Positions 1-7,117 of a DNA stretch of 7,117 bases are shown piece after piece. Origin of the DNA: VAZQ01 sp035552735 (lineage in GTDB: Bacteria > Pseudomonadota > Alphaproteobacteria > Rhizobiales > Xanthobacteraceae); contig DASZKX010000157.1 in assembly GCA_035552735.1 (NCBI GenBank), positions 1 to 7,117 of the forward strand. The letters are read 5' to 3'. Numbering within the stretch: the stretch's first letter is position 1; every line of letters begins with the position of its first letter. The translations under genes were made by a program, and so were the position numbers. Below the pieces are notes generated by a model, which saw only the letters and a list, made by a program, of their open reading frames with translations, was not told the DNA's origin and did no database searches.

Positions 1-98
1 CGAACCCCTGGTCCCGCGGCGATTCGCGCTTCAAATGCCAAGCCCACGACGGCGATCAACTGGTCACCGGACCCCATCGCTTCTGCCCAATCCCCTGA
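1..98 (+). CDS. possible 3' end of an unidentified gene (5' partial)
   Basis: The frame beginning at base 3 is open from the window edge to a TGA at 96-98 and gives 31 residues. The peptide is hydrophilic, contains two cysteines (in FKCQAHDG and HRFCPIP) and has no motif I recognise. The other two plus-strand frames are also open here, so openness alone proves nothing. This frame was chosen because about 24 of its 31 third codon positions are G or C, more than in the other two plus frames, as expected for a gene in this genome. Base composition also becomes less GC-rich just after the TGA, which fits the end of a gene. If real, it lies upstream of hpnA on the same strand, about 150 bases away. 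The function is unknown, and it may be a chance open frame. Confidence 0.35.
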   Translation, partial: NPWSRGDSRFKCQAHDGDQLVTGPHRFCPIP

Positions 99-109
99 CT
101 TCAGAAGTC
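97..109. repeat. 13-bp near-perfect inverted repeat upstream of hpnA
   Basis: GACTTC-A-GAAGTC has two perfect 6-base arms around a single central base. It overlaps the TGA of the possible upstream gene and lies about 140 bases before the chosen hpnA start. No run of T follows it and a one-base loop cannot form, so it is not an intrinsic terminator. A dimeric regulator's operator is possible, but no known binding site is recognised and the site may be chance. Confidence 0.3.
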
Positions 110-145
110 CCTGTCTGGTCGATGAAGCATTTCTCATGCCACGGA

Positions 146-155
146 TCATCGATGA
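146..155. repeat. 10-bp perfect palindrome TCATCGATGA upstream of hpnA
   Basis: The ten bases read the same on both strands. They lie in the lower-GC gap between the possible upstream gene and hpnA. I saw no convincing -35/-10 pair, sigma-54 site or stress (EcfG-type) promoter in the gap, so no regulator can be named. A ten-base palindrome can occur by chance. Confidence 0.25.
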
Positions 156-250
156 CAGAAGGACTCCCCCCAGATATGGCAGTAGACGCATTTTCAGGAA
201 AAGTGCAATCCGATTTCAACGCGCAGCAGTTTATGTGTCGGGTCTCGGTG

Positions 251-1261
251 ATGGCTGAACTGGATATCGGCGGCGGTGATCTCATCCTGGTCACCGGCGC
301 CAGCGGGTTTCTCGGCGCGGCGATCGCGAACAGCGCTCGGGCGGCCGGCTATTCGGTCCGCGTCCTGGTCCGGACGTCGAGCCCGCGCACTAATATCCAT
401 GGCCAGGACCAAGTCGCACTTGGCGACCTGCGGGATCGCGCATCGCTGGCGGCCGCCCTGCGCGGCGTCCGCTATCTCGTCCACGCCGCCGCCGATTACC
501 GGCTGTGGGCGCCCTCACCCGGCGACATCCTGCGCAACAATGTGGACGGAACCAGGACCTTGATGGAGGAGGCGCTGCGGGCCGGCGTCGAGCGTATCGT
601 CCATACCAGCAGTGTGGCGACCATAGGGTTGCGCAAGGGCGAGCCGGCGGACGAGACCCGACCGCTTGCGGCCGACAAGGCAGTCGGCGCCTATAAGAAG
701 AGCAAGGTGATGGCCGAGCGCCTGGTCGACGACATGATCAGGCGCGAGGGCCTGCCGGCGGTAATCGTCAACCCGTCGACCCCGATCGGTCCGCGCGACG
801 TCAAGCCGACGCCGACCGGACGCATCATCGTGGAGGCGGCCAGTGGACGCATGCCCGGCTTCGTCGATACGGGCCTCAACCTGGTCCATGTGGACGATGC
901 GGCCGCCGGCCACCTGGCGGCGCTGCGCAAGGGCCGAATCGGCGAACGCTATATTCTGGGCGGAGAGAATGTGCACCTCGGCACAATGCTGGGCGATATC
1001 GCGCAAATCGTCGGGCGGCGGCCGCCGCGGCTGCGGCTGCCCATTGCGGCGGTCTATCCCTTCGCCGTAGGGGCCGAGCTGTGGGCCCGATGGAGCGGGC
1101 GCGCGCCGTTCGCCACCCGGGACGGCCTGCGGATGGCGCGCCAGCACATGTTCTTTTCGGATGCCAAGGCACGGCAGAATCTGGGCTACGCCTCGCGGCC
1201 TTATCGCGAGGGAATCGTCGACGCCATTTCCTGGTTCCGGCAGGCTGGCTACCTGAGGTAA
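251..1261 (+). CDS. hpnA: HpnA, hopanoid-associated NAD-dependent sugar epimerase/dehydratase
   Basis: This is an extended short-chain dehydrogenase of 336 residues, close to the roughly 330 usual for HpnA. The nucleotide-binding glycine motif TGASGFLG is at residues 15-22, GDLRD at 58-62, the TSS catalytic serine region at 119-121 and the YxxxK pair at Tyr148 and Lys152. The stretch from NPSTPIGPRDVKPTP to the following VHVDDAAAGH region is what I know from hopanoid-associated HpnA proteins. The family occurs in hopanoid gene clusters and is presumed to act on a sugar or sugar-derived group of extended hopanoids in the cytoplasm; its exact substrate is not settled. The frame is open back to the window edge, with ATGs at 35, 122, 152, 176 and 233. 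Base 251 was chosen because the Rossmann motif then starts near residue 12 and because the DNA before it is lower in GC. An AGAAGGA at 157-163 could instead serve the ATG at 176, although the spacing is long. No other hpn gene is visible. The stop overlaps the end of the convergent kinase gene. Confidence 0.88.
   Translation: MAELDIGGGDLILVTGASGFLGAAIANSARAAGYSVRVLVRTSSPRTNIHGQDQVALGDLRDRASLAAALRGVRYLVHAAADYRLWAPSPGDILRNNVDGTRTLMEEALRAGVERIVHTSSVATIGLRKGEPADETRPLAADKAVGAYKKSKVMAERLVDDMIRREGLPAVIVNPSTPIGPRDVKPTPTGRIIVEAASGRMPGFVDTGLNLVHVDDAAAGHLAALRKGRIGERYILGGENVHLGTMLGDIAQIVGRRPPRLRLPIAAVYPFAVGAELWARWSGRAPFATRDGLRMARQHMFFSDAKARQNLGYASRPYREGIVDAISWFRQAGYLR
1249..1261. other. convergent stop-codon overlap built on a near-palindrome
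   Basis: The last 13 bases of hpnA (plus) and of the HWE kinase gene (minus) are the same DNA. The core TACCT-G-AGGTA at 1250-1260 is an inverted repeat with 5-base arms. Read on the plus strand it gives TAC CTG AGG TAA, and on the minus strand TAC CTC AGG TAG. Both proteins therefore end in Tyr-Leu-Arg-stop. There is no space for a separate intrinsic terminator, so transcripts from the two sides must run into each other or end inside the opposing gene. Confidence 0.9.
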
Positions 1262-3174
1262 GGGCCTACCCCCGCACCTTCCTGGAGCCGCCGGCCGGCA
1301 TCGAGGAAGACGCTCTGGAGCATTTGTCGCTCGATCGGCTTTTGCAGGACCGGGACCTGGGCGAATCGGCGGTCGATGCCTTCGGCGCTATATCCGGTCA
1401 CGAACACGAACGGCACGCCCCGCGCCAGCACCGCATCGGCGACCGGGTAGACCATCTCGCCGTCCAGATTGACGTCGAGCACCGCCGCTTGAAAGTCCTC
1501 ACGCCCGACCGCCGCCATTGCATCCGCCAGCCGGCCGAAGGGACCGATCACGTCAAACCCGAGCTCGGTCAGCATGTCGCTCATCATCATGCCGGTGAGC
1601 GCCTCGTCCTCGACCAGCAGAAGCCGATTGCCCGGCATGACCATACGGGCGGCGGCGCCGTTGCCATCGGCGCTGCTATTGCCATTGCGGCCATTGCGGT
1701 CCGCCGTGCTCCGCCGTTCGGCCGAGACGCTTTCCCCCTGCTTTCCCTTCTCACCCAGGGGTATCGACATGCTGAAGCGCAAGCCGTCCGGGCTCCAGTC
1801 GAACGTGGCCCGGCCGTCGAGCTGGCGCTCGACGCTCGCCCCGATCACTCTGGTGCCATAGCCCTCCGAGCTGGGGGGCCGCACCGGGGGGCCACCGCTC
1901 TCGACCCACCGCAACAGCAGGCAGTTGGGGCCGAGCTCCCACGACAGGCTCACCCGGCCGAAACTCGACGACAGGGCCCCATATTTGGCGGCGTTGGTTG
2001 CCAGCTCGTGCAGGGCGAGCGCGAGGATCTGCGCGGTCGCGGGCTCGAGGAAGACCTCGGGTCCGAGCGTCACGATCTTTTCGACGTCGCTCCTGCGGTA
2101 GGGGGCCAGCTCCTCGTCCAGGACTCGGCTCAAATTGGCACCCTGCCACCTGGACTGGGACAACAGGACGTGCGCCCGCGACAGAGCCGTGATACGCCCC
2201 TCCACGGCCGCGATATAGCCTTCCTTGGACTCCGCGCGCGTGAGGCGGATGATCGATTGGACGACCGCCAGCGCATTCCGGGCCCGATGATCCACCTCCC
2301 GCACCAGGAGGGTCTGGCGCTCCTCGGCGCTCTTTCGATCGGTGATGTCGACGGTCACGCCGCTGAGACCAACCACCCGGCCGGCCGAATCGACGCTAGC
2401 GGCGGCCGCCCCGATGCACCAGCGCAGCTCTCCGTTCGGACGATGGACGCGAAACTCGGTCTGGAAGGTCTGCCCGTCCTCGCGCACGCTCGCGAGCGCG
2501 GCCCGCAACCGCTCCCAATCCTCCAGATGAATCAGGGCGCGAACGTTGTCGGGCGAGAGCGGAGAACAGCCGGCATCGACGCCGAAAATGTGGCACTGAC
2601 CTTCATCCCAGGAAAACTCGCCGCTCGCCGCATCCCAATCCCAGGACCCCATCTGCCCGGCAGCCAGTGCCAGGCTGCGCAGCTGCTCGCTTTGCAGCAA
2701 GCGCGTCGTCGATGATTTCAGCTCCGCGGTTCGATCCGCCACGCGGCGCTCCAGCTCGAGATTGAGCTGCTCGAGCTGGCGGGACTTGCGAAACAGCTCC
2801 GCGAAGACCTTGACCTTGGCGCGCAGCACCTCCGGCACGACCGGGACCGGAACATAATCCACCGCCCCCATCTCGTACCCGCGCAGCCGGTCGACATCGG
2901 TCAAATGGATCGCGGAGATGAAGATGATCGCGGTCTTCTGGAAACGCGGATGCTCGCGGATCATCGCCGCCAGCTGGAAGCCGTCCAGCTCCGGCATGCA
3001 CACGTCGACCAGAACGACCGCGACGTCGTTCTTCAGGAGGCATTCGAAAGCCTCCCGGGCGGACGCCGTCTTGATGAGATTTTCCCCGAGCTCACGCAGG
3101 ATGACCTCGTAGGACAGCAGCTTTGCCGGCTGGTCGTCCACCAGGAGAACGTTGATCTTGTCGTCTGAATTCAT
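1249..3174 (-). CDS. HWE-family hybrid sensor histidine kinase, REC-PAS-HWE_HK-REC
   Basis: The protein is 641 residues long with no membrane segment, so it is probably cytoplasmic. Residues 8-125 form a receiver with acidic residues Asp13/Asp14, phospho-acceptor Asp57 (VLVDVCMPELDG) and Ser87. The usual lysine is absent: DYVPVP stands where DYxxKP is expected. Residues 126-165 look like a coiled coil. Residues 170-285 are a PAS/PAC sensor fold, with GSWDWD at its start and VDITDRK at its end. The HWE kinase core follows: His296 (EVDHRARN) as phospho-acceptor, the N-box LALHELATNAAKYG with His389 and Asn394, the W-x-E motif at Trp423/Glu425, and GYGTRVI at 438-444. Residues 473-513 are a low-complexity Gly/Asn/Ser/Arg linker. 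Residues 515-625 are a second receiver with Asp567, Thr593 (FVTGYS) and Lys612. The PAS ligand is unknown. The start at 3174 was chosen because it gives a normal receiver N-terminus just 13 bases after the upstream stop. No good Shine-Dalgarno is visible, so translational coupling to the upstream gene is likely (inference). Confidence 0.93.
   Translation of the reverse strand: MNSDDKINVLLVDDQPAKLLSYEVILRELGENLIKTASAREAFECLLKNDVAVVLVDVCMPELDGFQLAAMIREHPRFQKTAIIFISAIHLTDVDRLRGYEMGAVDYVPVPVVPEVLRAKVKVFAELFRKSRQLEQLNLELERRVADRTAELKSSTTRLLQSEQLRSLALAAGQMGSWDWDAASGEFSWDEGQCHIFGVDAGCSPLSPDNVRALIHLEDWERLRAALASVREDGQTFQTEFRVHRPNGELRWCIGAAAASVDSAGRVVGLSGVTVDITDRKSAEERQTLLVREVDHRARNALAVVQSIIRLTRAESKEGYIAAVEGRITALSRAHVLLSQSRWQGANLSRVLDEELAPYRRSDVEKIVTLGPEVFLEPATAQILALALHELATNAAKYGALSSSFGRVSLSWELGPNCLLLRWVESGGPPVRPPSSEGYGTRVIGASVERQLDGRATFDWSPDGLRFSMSIPLGEKGKQGESVSAERRSTADRNGRNGNSSADGNGAAARMVMPGNRLLLVEDEALTGMMMSDMLTELGFDVIGPFGRLADAMAAVGREDFQAAVLDVNLDGEMVYPVADAVLARGVPFVFVTGYSAEGIDRRFAQVPVLQKPIERQMLQSVFLDAGRRLQEGAGVGPYLR
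1639..1749 (-). other. low-complexity linker in the HWE kinase
   Basis: This segment encodes residues 476-512, between the kinase ATPase domain and the C-terminal receiver. It is rich in Gly, Asn, Ser, Arg and Ala, including RNGRNGNSS and ADGNGAA. On the plus strand the DNA shows the matching short repeats, with GCCATTGCGG occurring twice in close succession around 1680-1700. It is probably a flexible tether that lets the C-terminal receiver reach the phospho-histidine. Such segments usually vary in length between relatives. Confidence 0.7.
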
Positions 3175-3187
3175 ATTCGCGCCCGGT
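3175..3187 (-). promoter_or_regulatory. 13-base junction between the two kinase genes
   Basis: Only 13 bases separate the TGA of the poly-HAMP kinase from the ATG of the HWE kinase. There is no room for a promoter or terminator. On the minus strand the bases before the ATG read GGGCGCGAAT, which is a poor ribosome-binding site. The two genes are therefore very probably co-transcribed, with the second translated by ribosomes finishing the first (inference). Confidence 0.6.

Positions 3188-7117
<3,930 letters not shown>

Noticed and set aside
35..250. Longer hpnA reading with a 72-residue N-terminal extension
   Set aside because: The extension has no motif, the DNA is lower in GC than the gene, and HpnA proteins begin just before the Rossmann glycine motif. 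The start at 176 remains a weaker alternative.
1262..1330. Terminator hairpin beyond hpnA
   Set aside because: This DNA is the C-terminal coding part of the opposing kinase. GC-rich stretches are present but none is followed by a T-run.
1081..2715. 544-codon plus-strand open frame
   Set aside because: It lies opposite the HWE kinase and across the hpnA end. Its product is rich in His, Arg, Pro and Gln with no domain, which is typical of antisense frames in high-GC genes.

Overview
The window is high-GC bacterial DNA with strong G/C preference at third codon positions. It looks like an alphaproteobacterium (Rhizobiales/Rhodospirillales type). Three things suggest this: a hopanoid-associated HpnA-type epimerase, an HWE-family histidine kinase, and a C-terminal receiver of the FATGUY-like kind. 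The genus cannot be told from this sequence. No tRNA, rRNA, CRISPR array or insertion sequence was seen.

Layout. Bases 1-98 may hold the last codons of an unidentified plus-strand gene. Bases 99-250 are a lower-GC gap with two short palindromes. hpnA runs on the plus strand from 251 to 1261. The rest of the window, 1249-7117, is a minus-strand two-gene signalling operon read from right to left. Its first gene enters from beyond the right edge (3188 to >7117). It encodes a very large hybrid histidine kinase with repeated HAMP domains, then GAF, coiled coil, HisKA, HATPase and three receiver domains. Its second gene (1249-3174) starts 13 bases after the first one stops. It encodes a REC-PAS-HWE kinase-REC protein. 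hpnA and the second kinase gene converge and overlap by 13 bp at their stop codons, so no intergenic terminator separates them.

How the genes work together. The two kinases carry two histidine-kinase cores and five receivers. No DNA-binding output domain and no HPt domain is visible, so their likely job is to pass phosphate or conformational signals to partners encoded elsewhere (inference). HpnA belongs to hopanoid lipid metabolism and probably has no direct link to the kinases beyond position.

The most interesting item is the kinase with 92-residue HAMP repeats. Its repeat sequence closely resembles that of fungal group III (Nik1/Os-1) osmosensing kinases. Its repeats show an A-B-A pattern in which alternate units are more alike than neighbours. 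The other notable point is the convergent overlap, where one near-palindrome gives both proteins the same Tyr-Leu-Arg-stop ending.
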